Assembly (NCBI GenBank): GCA_030867875.1
Contig: JAOWCC010000936.1
Span: forward strand, 14,392,095-14,456,094
Origin: Actinernus sp. WN-2022
Lineage: Eukaryota; Cnidaria; Anthozoa; Actiniaria; Actinernidae
Direction of reading: 5' to 3'
Length of the DNA: 64,000 nt
The notes below the pieces were generated by a model, which was given only the letters and a program-made list of their open reading frames with translations, was not told where the DNA came from and did no database searches. Position numbers and translations under genes: made by a program. Shown piece after piece: positions 34,641 through 46,195 of the stretch (positions are counted from its first letter, which is position 1; every line of letters starts with the position of its first letter).

Positions 34641-37580
34641 ATATCATATCATATCAAAACTATAACTATATGTTTATAACATAGACTATGAAATGATTGA
34701 GATTTATAGCTAATGCCTCGATGATTTACTTTTGCTGTTCAGATATTGGAATCCCTTTACATCGTTAAGTCTTTACTCTTTCAATATTCAGTACTCGTAT
34801 TGGATATACATGTAATTAGATTGATCTTCATGTCCAAGCACAAATCACTTTCATAGATTTGGTCGGTCCAGAGGCCGTATTTATGCCGGGATTTATGTAA
34901 TTGGTGGAGGCTAGTACGGTTATTACGAACCTTCTAAAGGTGTGTTATTGTATACACTCCAACTTGATTCATAATAAATTAAAGCGTTTTCGAAAACTTT
35001 CTCTATCATTGCTGTTCATCCTACAGCTGTACAATGAGTTCGAGTTAGCGGGAGTAAATCAGTGGGAAATTGTCCTCAAGCCGATCAACAATCTTGTTCG
35101 AGTTGTGATCGTTTGTATTTAATGTTACAGGAAATACCGCGAAATATCGCGGAATAACATTCATATTGGACTGATCCAATGACGAAAACTATGAAATAAA
35201 CATAGGCTTACCTTAATATCTGGTGTGTTTTGTCATCCTTGTGGCTTTAAAATTGAAATGGCAAGTATCAAGTGATTTTAATTGGAGGGTTTTGCATCCG
35301 TTGTATATTATGTACCGAGTATAGATAGCGTTTTAAGCCACAACGACAATACCCTGGGTGGGATAGGTCCTTCTCGATCTTGCTAGGCACTCGCTGATTT
35401 TGAATAAACTTAGCGAGAAGGACCTCTGCCGGCCCCCAGGGTACAAGGACGACAAATTAAACCAGACACTGAAACCCGGGCCTGATTAGTCATACAAACA
35501 CACGTGGTTCAATTTATCCGGCCGGATGTGCCACTGAAATAACTTTCCGCGGATATATGCTTCACTTGTCACGCACAAATGTTTCACTGAACGTATGAGG
35601 TGGGGAGACAAGATATAAATGTAATTTGTTTCAACACCAGTTTCACGCTGGAAAACTGTGGCTGCTAGCTGTAGTTCTGTAGCTTGGTTGTCTTCAAGTT
35701 AACAATATTTTTTTAGGTTTTAGCGTTCTATCACAAATGCCTTAGGCATAGTGCATTTGTAACTGGGCACTATTGAGTTACATGAGGCTATCCAGCTCTG
35801 TTTCAGCTCCAGTCGCTACTAAGTTACCAATTCTTTCAAACTGATTCACCTATTTCAACATCGGGTTGTCCCGTAGAAACGACAAGCGACATTCCCAGAC
35901 CCGGAAATGGATTGTGGTTGTACCTGAAAGTCTAGTAAATTCATTTGTTTCGGGGCAAAAATTTTAAGACGAATATTAATGGCCTCCTGCGAATGGATTT
36001 TCGAATTACACTGCATATAGTTATCCCCCGGGAGTTATCCGTTTCATACAGCAGGCAGGTATAACCACAATCCGGTCTGGCAATGTCGCTTGCCGTTTGC
36101 CGCGCGTAACGTTTGTCTGGGACAACCGTTTTTAACTCGTGGATGCGCGCAAGCGCAGAACACCAGTTATTAGGGTTAGTGGTCCGAGCTAATTTATTCA
36201 TCGTTTTATGGTGTTAGTGGTCCGAGCTAATTTATTCATCGTTTTTTCTGTGTACATCGGGGACTCTCCGTTGGCTGTCCGAATAGTCTTGGATTTTCCG
36301 AAGATATATTGACGGAGTTTATGGCCTCTTCGAAAGGATTTGGCCGTGTTGTTAAAGGCAATTATTATTCGGAAATGCCTTATGATTAATTTATCGCTAC
36401 AACTATATTGTTAAAAACAGACATTTGGTCGCGTGTCGTATTTACGAGAGAAGCCCGGAAATTTATAAGCGCGTTTGGCTTAGCTAAGCAGAATTTAATA
36501 TCTTGAATGTACAGTGTGTTGGCAGTTTTGGAAACGTTTTGGATGCAACAGAGATAGAGATGGTAATGTACAACTATTTTCGCGCAAAGCTCCCCGACTC
36601 TCATGGCACGTTCATAATACATCCCTAGGCTCAGAGATAAAACGTGCTGCACTCTTTACTCGATCGATATCGCCCCTGCTCACTGGGGAATGAAAGCCAA
36701 GATTTTGGAAAGTGAGGAAAGCAAAGCTAAAGAAAGCCATACAATAGCCAAACAAAAGCCAAATATGAATGGAAAAGCTTAGTAATATACAGAATAACAA
36801 TAATGTGATCAGTTTGAGAAATGATACGGTAAATATCACTGAAATGTCAAATAGTTTGAATTTGATGGTCGAACGCGAACAGCTGAGCACTGTATTGTTA
36901 TCTAATAACGGCTTGAATACTGATCAATCTAGGAGTAGGAGGCACAAATCAAGATTGTCTGCAGTTAGAAATCGTGATAGAGAACCTTCAAGAATATCAG
37001 TGAGAAAAATAATAAGCCTGTTTAAAAAACAAACGTGTTTTATTTGATCTTCCAGCCAGTTGACCTCCGGGTCATGCACTGTTTATATTTGATAAAACGT
37101 TTGCAAGTTACATTTGGCTAGCGTTAGATTCCCAAAAACTCAATTCTACGCCAATGTGGAACGGATAAAAACTCGTTTTAACCTCTTCCATATGTGATTG
37201 CAAAGTTTAGCGGGGCATTTTGATTTAAAGATCAGTTCGATTTTGCTACACTAAATAATAACTTTGTCACACAATCCTTGTACAGATTGGAAGTTCCAGA
37301 ACTACTTAGACTGCATGCGTCAACACAATTAGCCATTATCAAGCGAATGTTCTAGACGTAATCAAGCTATGAATAGGTCGTTTATTCCACACACAATAGT
37401 AATTTAACTCGTATGCACGCATGTTAAGAATGAGTTATTGGGTTTAGGTTGATACGCGAGATAATTTTTTCGTCGTTTTTTTCTGTCACTCGCCGACTCG
37501 CCGTTGACTTTCCGAATGACCGTCCAAGGTTTCGAAAAGATTTGGTCATGCTGGAGAAGATGTATTGACGGTGCCCATCT
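34641..37580. other. Intron 5, first part: no gene
   Basis: No gene recognised. A hairpin with TACCCTGGG/CCCAGGGTA ends spans 35350-35443. A 37-base tandem duplication (TTAGTGGTCCGAGCTAATTT...) lies at 36175-36246. A 92-codon frame at 36769-37047 has no recognisable features. Confidence 0.35.
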
Positions 37581-38098
37581 AATGCCAGACACTTCAAACT
37601 TGGACAGACATGGTAGTGGGTCCCTATCGATCACTTAGTGGTGATGACGTAACGATGACGTCATCATTCACGTGATTTTAAGTACATACCCATATGTCCC
37701 TCATTTCTAATGGCAGACAGACACTTCAAACCTGGAAAGACACTTCAAACCTGGACAGACATGGTAGTGGGTTGCTATCAATCACTTAGTGGCGATGACG
37801 TACCGATGACGTCATCGATTACGTGTTTTAAGTACATGCCCATATCTCCTTCATTTCTAATGCCAGACAGTTCAAACAAGGACAGGCATGGTATTGGGTT
37901 TCAACAAATTACTTAGTGCTGATGACGTAACGATGACGTCATCGGTCACGTGATTTTAAGTACATGCCCATATCTCCCTCATTTCTAATGCCAGTTGGCT
38001 CAAATCTAGACAGACATGGTAGTGGGTTGCTATCAATCAGTTAGTGGTAATGTCGTAACGATGGCGTCATTGGTCACGTGATTTTTAGTATTTACCAA
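37581..38098 (+). repeat. Minisatellite of ~128 bp, four copies, with CRE and E-box sites
   Basis: Units start at 37581, 37709, 37859 and 37987. Unit two carries an extra internal ACACTTCAAACCTGGA duplication. Each of the first three has GATGACGT...CGATGACGTCATC (CRE, TGACGTCA) and a following CACGTG or variant. The fourth copy has degenerate sites. Confidence 0.8.
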
Positions 38099-38435
38099 AA
38101 TAGCTCACTGACCATCCACAAGTTGTTCTTAGGGGCCCTATGTTTGCCTGACGTGGCCCATTTATCAACAAAATGCTTTGAAAACAATGCTTCCTAATGA
38201 TTCAAGAAAACACTGCAGCTTTTCTTTTCATTGTACAGCAATTCCAACCTGAAATGGTAGACAATATGCGTTAATTTCATTGTTTTGTGTATGCAAGAAC
38301 AATATGGAATGGACGGCTATAATCGTCAATACTGTGCAAGAGAGAGAACAATGAGATTGGACGAGCAACAATAATTATAAAGGAATTATCTCTTACACGT
38401 GTTAAGATTAATGTTATGCAAAGCACATGCTACAG

Positions 38436-39500
38436 CGCAGTACAGTACTTTATAGCGCTGTCTAGTACTGTATAGTGCTGTGTAGTGAGTTTAGTGCTGT
38501 ATAGCGTTGTGTAGTACTGCATAGTGCTGTGTAGTCCTGTGTAGTACTGTATAGTGCTGTATGGTACAGTATATCGCTGTGTAATCCTGTGCAGTGCTGT
38601 GTAGTGCTGTGTAGTACTGTATAGTGCTGTATAGCGCTGTGTAGTGCAGTGTAGTGCTTTATAGCGCTGTATAGTACTGTATAGCGCTGTGTAGTACTGT
38701 ATAGCGCTGTGTAGTGCAGTATAGTGCTTTATAGTACTGTATAGCGCTGTGTAGTGCAGTAGTGCTTTTTATAATATAGTACGAGCGCTCTGATTGGTTT
38801 ATAGACTCAAGAATCTATGGTCTATTGTGCCGGTAAACACATAAAAATTGGCACGCCTGCTTGCGTTGTGTCGTAGTTATATCATAAAATCAATAAACCA
38901 CACATTTCAATGTGTTTACTGGCGAAATAAAGCACTTGGAATGTTGGGAGAACACTTGAAATTGAAAATCACGCGCCTTGGCTTGTGATTTTGAAGCATT
39001 TCTTGTGTTCTCCCAACATCCCAAGTGCTTTATTTCGCCAGTAAACACATTGAAATGTGTGGTCTATTGCTTAATTAGTATAAACCAACTAGTGGAATAT
39101 TACAAATCCTGCATTCTGATTGGCTACCCTACTATAGGTCTATTTGTGATAGCCCATGGTAGAGGAAAACCGCATGCATTTTCACGAAATAATAATAGTT
39201 TTTCAACTTTAATTTGTTTCTTTCTATTATTTTCTTTCTATTATTTTCTACTGTCCGACAAGTTAGTTTATACTAAAACAATTAGACCTCTCGCCCTCAT
39301 GGGCTACGAGTTAAATAACCCATTCGGCTGCGCCTCATGAGCTATTGACTCGTAGCCCATTCGGGCTGCGGGTCTAATTGTTAAATAGCGCTGTACAGTG
39401 CTGTGTAGTGCTTTATAGCGCTGTGTAGTACTGTATGATGCTTTTTAGTGCAGTATAGTGCTGTGTAGTATTGTAATAAGTTTTGTGTAGTGCTGTAAGG
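38436..39500 (+). repeat. 10-bp degenerate array split by foldback elements
   Basis: Units like TAGTGCTGTA, TAGCGCTGTG and TAGTACTGTA run from 38436 to about 38772 and resume at 39384-39500. The interruption holds a foldback (38897-39063), an AT-rich stretch and a second palindrome (39280-39380, AATTAGACCTC ... GGGTCTAATT). Confidence 0.75.
38897..39063. mobile_element. Foldback MITE inside the 10-bp array
   Basis: ACCACACATTTCAATGTGTT is complemented by AACACATTGAAATGTGTGGT. The arms extend through GGCGAAATAAAGCACTTGGA and the loop is under 20 bases. Confidence 0.8.
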
Positions 39501-39644
39501 ACATGATATACTCATATATCCCAGGACATAATAATCGGTACCACCTATATATCTCAGGACATAATAATCGGCATAGATGAAGTACCTACCAACGGCAGCC
39601 TGGAAAGAAGTCCATTCCAGAGTTCTATTTGAGGCGAGCTATTC

Positions 39645-39797
39645 GATCCGATCCGAGACCATGCATTCGATCCGAGATCAACCATTCGATCCGAGACCAA
39701 CCATTTGATCCGAGACCAACCATTTGATCCGAGACCAACCATTTGATCCGAGACCATGCATTCGAGCCGAGACCATGCATTCGAGCCGAGACCTTGC
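39645..39797 (+). repeat. 20-bp minisatellite, ~7 copies
   Basis: Units such as CATTTGATCCGAGACCAAC alternate with CATTCGAGCCGAGACCATG. Antisense frames here only translate the repeat (WSRIKWLVSDQM type). Confidence 0.85.
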
Positions 39798-40252
39798 AAA
39801 GTATGTAATGCCATTCAATCAGGTATTCACCCATTCGTTACGGTAATCTGCCATTCAATCTGGACAAGGTAATTTTGACACTATCCACCCGTCATAAGAG
39901 ATCGCTAATGTGTCGCGGTGAGGCAGGGCTTCAGATTCGCGCATGCTGGAAAGCTACATTTTTCGAATTCTCTTTTCTTCGCTTCCAACTTTCTGCGTTT
40001 TCGCATTTTCACGGAAAGCATGACAACTTTTCAACTAAATCGAAATCTGATAATCCCGACACTATTTTGTAATACAATTCCTCCCAAATGATATAAAGCA
40101 AAGAGATTTAAAAACGTTTAAATATTTTCGGCGCTGGGTCTTCTGAAAGCTATCTCACTAGATCGGAGAAACCGGATGGCAGAAAATTCGAAATTTTCAA
40201 ATAACTCAAAACTTTTAATATAAACTTGTATCCAATTTTATAAGCTTTAATA

Positions 40253-43200
40253 ATATTAATAATAATAGACTTTATTGGGTAAGAAACACAATTACTGGTG
40301 ACCCAGTAGTTTACATTGCGGCCCATTATAAAAACTAAAACTAGATAAGAATTAGAATATAGAAACTAGATAAGTAATATTAATTATTAAAGATAATTTG
40401 TAAATTGCAATTCGTCCTACAAGTAGATTAAATACTGAATTAAAATGTTCTTGTTATGTTAAAATGTTTATGTTCGAAGTTATTGGATAAAATGTTGTTG
40501 AATAAATGTTTCTTAAAGTTACTTAGTTGGGAAATGTTTTTCACATCGCTACTAATGGCATTCCATAATCTAGTGCCGCTCGCATGAAATGTGCGAAGCC
40601 CTGAATTCGTTCGGCATTTCGTAGGTGCGACTAACCCAAGGTTAGACGAGGCTCTAGTGCAGTGATTGTGAGTGTCTTTTAAATAATTTACATAAGTATT
40701 AAAGTACTCTGGGCACTTTCTATTAACAACCTTAAACATCATACACAGCTTCTTCAGGCGCACGAGATCGTCAATAGGAATCCAGTGCAGCTTGTTAAAA
40801 GGTTCTACTGACCTATCATTAAAGCTTGCATCTAGAATCAGGCGCAACGTTTTTGCACCCTTAGTATTCTTAATAATTGTTCATTAGAGGTGTTGCCCCA
40901 AACTGTACAACAATATTCAAATATGGGCTTAACAATTGCATTGAATAGCGATTTTCTGCAGGAGTGGGTAAGGTAGCCCTTTGCTCTACTCAGTAAAGTA
41001 ACTCTAGAGTTCAACTTGTGAATTAAATAGTCCGTATGATTGACCCAACTAATGTGCTTGTCAATCTTAACACCTAAGAGTTTTTCATTATCAACTTCCT
41101 CTATTAGTTTGCCATTAACGTACAGATCGAGATGGGATTTGTTTATGTGCTGCAGTTTTTGTCTGGTAGCAATGAGTATTTGCTTTGTCTTCTTTGTGTT
41201 GGGGATCATCTTATTTAACGCAAACCAGCTTCTCGCACTATCAAGGCTCACTTGTAAGTCACGTTGGATGATATCGGTGCTACCATCAGCCGTCCACAGT
41301 GTCGTGTCGTCAGCGTATATCTCAACGTTAGTACTGGGTAGGCACGGGGGTAGATCGTTCATGTAGAGAGAGAAAAGGACGGGACCTAGGATTGATCGCT
41401 GTGGGATGCCTTGGGATAGTGTTAATGGGTAAGATAACGACCCAAAGATGGAGCATCTCTGTGAACGATGACAGAGATAAGACTTGAACCACTCAAGCGC
41501 AGTGACATTCACGTTGTATTTCGAGATCTTGGATAACAAAATATCGTGATCCACTAAGTCAAAAGCCTTACTCAGATCTAAAAACACGGTTCCTACTAAG
41601 TTACTATTGTCCATAGCCTTGAGCCAATTATCCGTAAGGATTAAAAGAGCTGTTTCACAGGAATGGTGAGGACGGTATGCAGACTGGTTACTGTATAGGA
41701 GCCCGTGGGAACACAGGTAGTTGAGGTAAGAGGATGCAACATGCCTTTCCAATGGTTTTGAAATAATAGGCCTTACTGAAATTGGCCTATAATTGTTTCT
41801 GTCATGGGAGGATTCTTTTTTTGTAGACAGGTGATAATTTTGCTTTTTTGAAGTTATTTGGGAAGATACCATTTGCAATGCTAGCGTTATAGATGTGAGT
41901 TCAGGCTTTGGGCTATCGCCAGAAGTGCATCCTGTAACACTTTAATTCCGATCCCGTTTAAGCCGGTGGCTTTATTGACTGCTATGTGTTTCAAATATTC
42001 TTCGACATGGCGAATAGTGATCGGCGGAATGTCAAATTGTATGGAGTCATCAATGCGGGAGTTGATAAAGTCCGATAGGCGCTTGTTTATATCAGCTTGA
42101 ATGTGTTCATTAGGAGGAGTATCGGCTGTAATGGAGGATTGTATGTGCGTGAAATGTTCATTAAAAGCGTTGGCCATTGCTACGGGGTCAGTAACTTGTT
42201 GATCTACTACAATGAATGGAGGTGCCGACGAGATTGGCTTTGTGGGTACTACACGCTTGAGTGTTTTCCACAGCTTTTTAGGATTGTTCATGTTTTTCAT
42301 GATTTCGTCTTTCATGTGAGCTGACTTAGCATTGGTGATCATTTTAACAACCGGGTTCCTAAGCCTTTTATAAATTGTACTAGCGAGCATCTTTGTTTTT
42401 GCACGTGCCTTAAACTGATCTCTTTGACGCATATGATCTAAAATGTCTGCATTCATCCAAGGTGGCAATTGCTTATGCTTCACTCTTCTCACAACAATAG
42501 TTAAATGCTGGTTCATAACATCATTGAAGATCAATTCCCAAGTGTCTAGCTTTTCATTTACATCTTGAAATACATCAAGCAGTGACCATGGAGCTGTCTC
42601 CAGATCATAAATTAAACTGTTCCGATCAAAGGTATTAAAATTGCGGTAGGTCATTGTGTCATGGTGAGACTTAGGGGTCTTGGTACCACCAAACTTATGC
42701 ACAAAGCAGACTGGGTAGTGATCGCTCAATCCATATACCGGCACTAAAGTTTGAATTATTCGTCTTGGATGTGTTGTATACACATGATCTAATAGCGTTG
42801 ACGAAGACCTGGAGACACGGGTAGGAGTAGAGGTAGATACAATCTGTTCCATTCCAACATCCCGAAACATCCCGAAACATCCCATTCCAACATCCCGAGA
42901 GTCTGTTTGTCTTTTTTTACCGCTAATAAATCAATATTAAAGTCTCCTATGGTGATTACTTCATTGTACAAGCTCGTTGATATGTCCAACAGTTCCTCGA
43001 TATGTTTGTAAAATTCAGCAGTAGAGTTGGGAGGTCGGTAAATAACAATGAATAAAACCTTGGGTCCAGATTCATGTTGCTTAATCTCCAGACAGAGGTG
43101 TTCCAAGTCAGTAGTACTAGTAGTTGAATCCATTAAGTTGGGTCTGCTACAGAGGAGATTGTTCTTCACATAAATAGCAACTCCGCCACCTCTAGAATGC

Positions 43201-43759
43201 TTACGCCATTCCTGTCACAACGGTATATCTTATAGTTTTCTACGGCTAGTTCACAGTCACTCCATGTATAATTAAGCCACGTTTCGCTCATGGCGAAAAT
43301 ATCAAAACGGTTAAGGTTTATCAGAGTTCTAATCTCATCAAGGTGAGATGGAAGAGACCTTGAGGCTCTGAGGCCTTTTGCATTTAGCGCCGAGAATGTC
43401 GGATACGGGTTCTCATCTGAAGTGTTTCCACTTTGCAAGGGACCAGGATTCGAGGACACATCGCCGTGCAGGACAATCAGTTCAATATTGAATACTGCAG
43501 TGTGATTACTGTAGTAGGCTATCGCGGCTCGTCCGTATGAATATCGCTTGATCCTAGCAAAATGGCGTCCATCTTGTTGTCGATACGTGTGTTCATGCGC
43601 AACGAGAGTCGGCTGGTTACTTGTATATCTAAGATTCAGTCCAAAACCATCAGTTCTTTGTGTATATCGAGGGAGTACGTTAACTTTTTGCCAAAGTGAA
43701 ACTGCAAAGAATACAGTCAAAATTGTACGCGGAGCCCAAAGACCTGTGGCCGCCATCAT
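40253..43759 (-). mobile_element. CR1/L2-type non-LTR retrotransposon, near complete, inactive
   Basis: On the - strand an endonuclease, a reverse transcriptase and a C-terminal tail follow in order. The 3' end is CAATAAAGTCTATTATTATT at about 40253-40275, a poly(A) signal with a short repeat tail. The 5' end is near 43760. It inserted inside an older inverted repeat. Frame breaks make it inactive. Confidence 0.85.
40440..43759 (-). pseudogene. LINE polyprotein: endonuclease and reverse transcriptase
   Basis: The N-terminal 95 residues are hydrophobic and basic, then GDVSSNPGP, a 2A-like ribosome-skipping motif (43439-43465). The apurinic endonuclease follows with SETWLN, VIYRPPN, GDFNIDLLA and SDHYPV. 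The reverse transcriptase shows NYRPISV, LDLSKAFDLVDHD, QGIPQRSILGPVLF and catalytic YADDTT. The C-terminal tail has GTRLWNAISS. Frame changes are visible near 43195, near 42890 (a CATCCCGAAA-type micro-duplication), near 41880 and near 40840. Typical length for CR1/L2 second ORFs. The protein would nick the target and copy its RNA; this copy cannot. Confidence 0.85.
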
Positions 43760-43841
43760 GGCTGAGGTATCTGCGATGTTTCCTCGAGGGGCTACATATT
43801 TTACACTGGAAACGTACCCTGAACTGAAGTACCCAGTAACC

Positions 43842-44306
43842 TTAAAGTGCCTATGAAGCTTATTTTTTTATTTTAGATATCAATTCTACATCAAGTGAAT
43901 AGTAGAATGGTACAATATATCTTGCTTTGAATGCTGTGCCGCTGAGTTAAGGAGGTTTTAATATCCAAAATGTTAATTACATGACGTCAGGGGAGGCATC
44001 TGCAATCACTTCTTAGTGGTTGTGAATGGGCGTTTCTACTGATATAAAAAAACAAATTTCTAATATTACTTTATTTCAACCATGAGTATAACACTGACAA
44101 TTTTTAAAATTTGTTTAATTGTAACAAAAAAAATTTGTATAATAATTGATGCCTCCCCTGACGTCACGTAATTAGCATTTTGGATATTAAAACCTACTTA
44201 ACTCGGCGGCACAGCATTCAAAGCAATATATATTGTACCATTCTACTATTCACTTGATGTAGAATTGATATCTAAAATAAAAAAATAAGCTTCATAGGCA
44301 CTTTAA
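43842..44306. mobile_element. Foldback MITE with TTAA ends, copy 1
   Basis: TTAAAGTGCCTATGAAGCTT is complemented by AAGCTTCATAGGCACTTTAA. The arms extend about 160 bases through TACATCAAGTGAATAGTAGA. TTAA at both edges. Confidence 0.85.
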
Positions 44307-44578
44307 CCACATTAATTACTGTAAGTGACATTTCTCTTCATCAAGGCACTACCGACATCTTCAAATGGAAAGAACAAACCTTTATTTATTATTTATTTTT
44401 ATTTAAAAAAAGAAAAAAAAGAAAAACAACTTTATTTTCAAACTACTGTTAATTCTACAATTCAATGTTGTACATACATGTACATGTAGGAATTGATCAT
44501 TATATCCACTCCTTACCTCATTGTCTCAAAATATATTTTTATTTTTATTTCTATCAGTGGTGCAATTTCCTTTGATGC

Positions 44579-45158
44579 TTAAAGTGCCAATGAAATGAAA
44601 AAATGGATCCCGTTTTTATTTTATTTTAATTAAATTCTAGGTTTCTCTTACTGATTTTGTGCAAATAAAAATCAATACGGAGAGCGCGAACATATTTGTT
44701 TTCGTATCGAAGTCAGGCGGAATTGCCGAAATCTGGCGACAATTTTTATGCCGTTAAAGATATGGTAATCACATGCATGGCGTCACAAGGTGTACTCATT
44801 TATATTCGTTCCCATAAATACTACCAAATAAGTGCATTTTTGGCCACTTTCAATTTAAATATGTAATACTTTGAGAATCCTTGAAGATGGCCATATGTTT
44901 TTTTATAGAATCCTTGCAGTCGGCTTTGTGAATATAAATGCGCAAACCTAGTGACGTCACGCATGTGATTCGCATATATTTAACGGCGTAAAAATTGTCG
45001 CCAGATTTTGGCAATTCCGCCCGACTTCGATACGAAATAAAATTATGTTGGTGCTCTCCAAATTGATTTTTAATTGCACAAAATGGCTAAGGGAAGTTTA
45101 TAATTTAATAAAATAAAATAAAAACGGGATCGATTTTTTCATTTCATAGGCACTTTAA
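44579..45158. mobile_element. Foldback MITE with TTAA ends, copy 2
   Basis: TTAAAGTGCCAATGAAAT is complemented by ATTTCATAGGCACTTTAA. Inner arms include TTTTCGTATCGAAGTC and GACTTCGATACGAAA. The ends resemble copy 1 but the inside differs, so they are related families. Confidence 0.8.
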
Positions 45159-45884
45159 GGTTACCGGATACCTTCAGGGTGCGTTTCCAGTCTAAATTAT
45201 GTAGCGCCTCGAGGAAACATCGTAGGTAAATGATCCATGTATCATTTTAAAGCTTATAAAATTGGCTACAAGAATACATAAAAAGTTTTGAGTTCTTTGA
45301 AAATGTCAAATTTACCGCGATCCCGTTTCTCCGATCTAGGGAGATGGCTATCAGAAGTTTGAAAATCTGTTTGCTTTGTCGCATTTCAGAGGAATCGTAT
45401 TACAAAACCGTGTCGGGGAATTTCAAAATTCGATTTAGTTCAAAAGTTATCATGCTCACTGGCGAAAAATAATCAGAGTAGATATGCGGAAAAAAATTAC
45501 AAAATTTTACAACAGCTAACTAGAAACGTCAAGCGGGTAGAGCTTTGAAGAAGAAGGCAACACGTAATCCCTACGCTGTGAAATGGCTTCTTAAATTCTG
45601 CCCTTTGATTGGTTCAGCAAAAGTATGCGATTACAGACACGAGATGATGCAATTTAGGCTAAAGTCACTGCTGCTTTTAACCAGTCAAATTGCAGGAAAC
45701 GCCAGTGATTTCAAAATGAATATAATTAACTAGGTAATTGCATGGCAGAAAGTCTTTTACCGATAGGACCAACACCAGGATAATCACTTATCAGTTATCA
45801 AGATCGAACGGTATCTGTCAGTCGATTTTTCCGAAGCATCGCTTGGTATTAATGTTTAGTAATAATGTTCTATTTTATGTTCAG

Positions 45885-46195
45885 CTTGTAGCTCGGTGCC
45901 TGTAGGAGTTGGTAGCGGTAAGTTATCAGATAACAGCATGACGGCGTCCTCAGTATTTAACAGTAGCACTGCAGCTTCAAACGCCAGACTACATTACACA
46001 GCAGGAACATCGTGGTGCGCCTCTACCAGTGACTCTTCTCCATATCTACAGATCGACTTGAGATCACCTCACGTTATATGTGCTGTGGCTACACAGGGAA
46101 ACTACATGGCAAACCAGTGGGTGAAGTCATTCCAATTACAAGGATCAATGAATGGGTCAACATGGACCTCGTACACAGAGGACAGCCGAGTCAGG
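45885..46195 (+). CDS. Discoidin gene exon 6: first half of F5/8 C domain 3
   Basis: The acceptor is TTTTATGTTCAG. Begins CSSVPVGVGSG, then MTASSVF, TSWCASTSDSS and YLQIDLRSPHVICAVATQG, ending WTSYTEDSRVR at a GTAAAC donor in phase 0. The expected partner exon (starting with a V-x-x-GN motif) was not found downstream, so the domain cannot be closed within the window. Confidence 0.85.

Larger units (their letters stand above)
40001..45475. repeat. Large inverted repeat split by a LINE and two foldback MITEs
   Basis: The left arm is 40001-40252 plus 43762-43843, with the LINE lodged between. The right arm is 45163-45475, inverted. Shared marks are TTTTGTAATAC, AGATCGGAGAAAC, AATTTTATAAGCTTTAA and GATGTTTCCTCGAGG. 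The inner ends are the AAGGTTACCGGATACC terminus. The centre holds two TTAA-flanked foldbacks. Confidence 0.65.
17005..46195 (+). other. Gene model: secreted or surface discoidin-domain (F5/8 C) protein
   Basis: Exons 17005-17068, 24591-24913, 27631-27772, 32608-32903, 32994-33132 and 45885-46195 splice cleanly at GT/AG borders. Each discoidin domain is made of two exons in phases 1-0-1, so the units are interchangeable. The product has a signal peptide, two full F5/8-type C domains and half of a third. Such domains bind glycans or lipids at cell surfaces. No exon for the second half of domain three was found before 48.5 kb, so the 3' end is missing, lost or unrecognised. Introns of 7.5, 2.7, 4.8 and 12.8 kb are filled with repeats. 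Confidence 0.75.

Noticed and set aside
36769..37047. 92-codon ORF
   Set aside because: Low complexity, no family features and no splice or promoter support.
39554..39834. Two antisense ORFs with repeated WSRI/SDQM
   Set aside because: They are translations of the 20-bp minisatellite.
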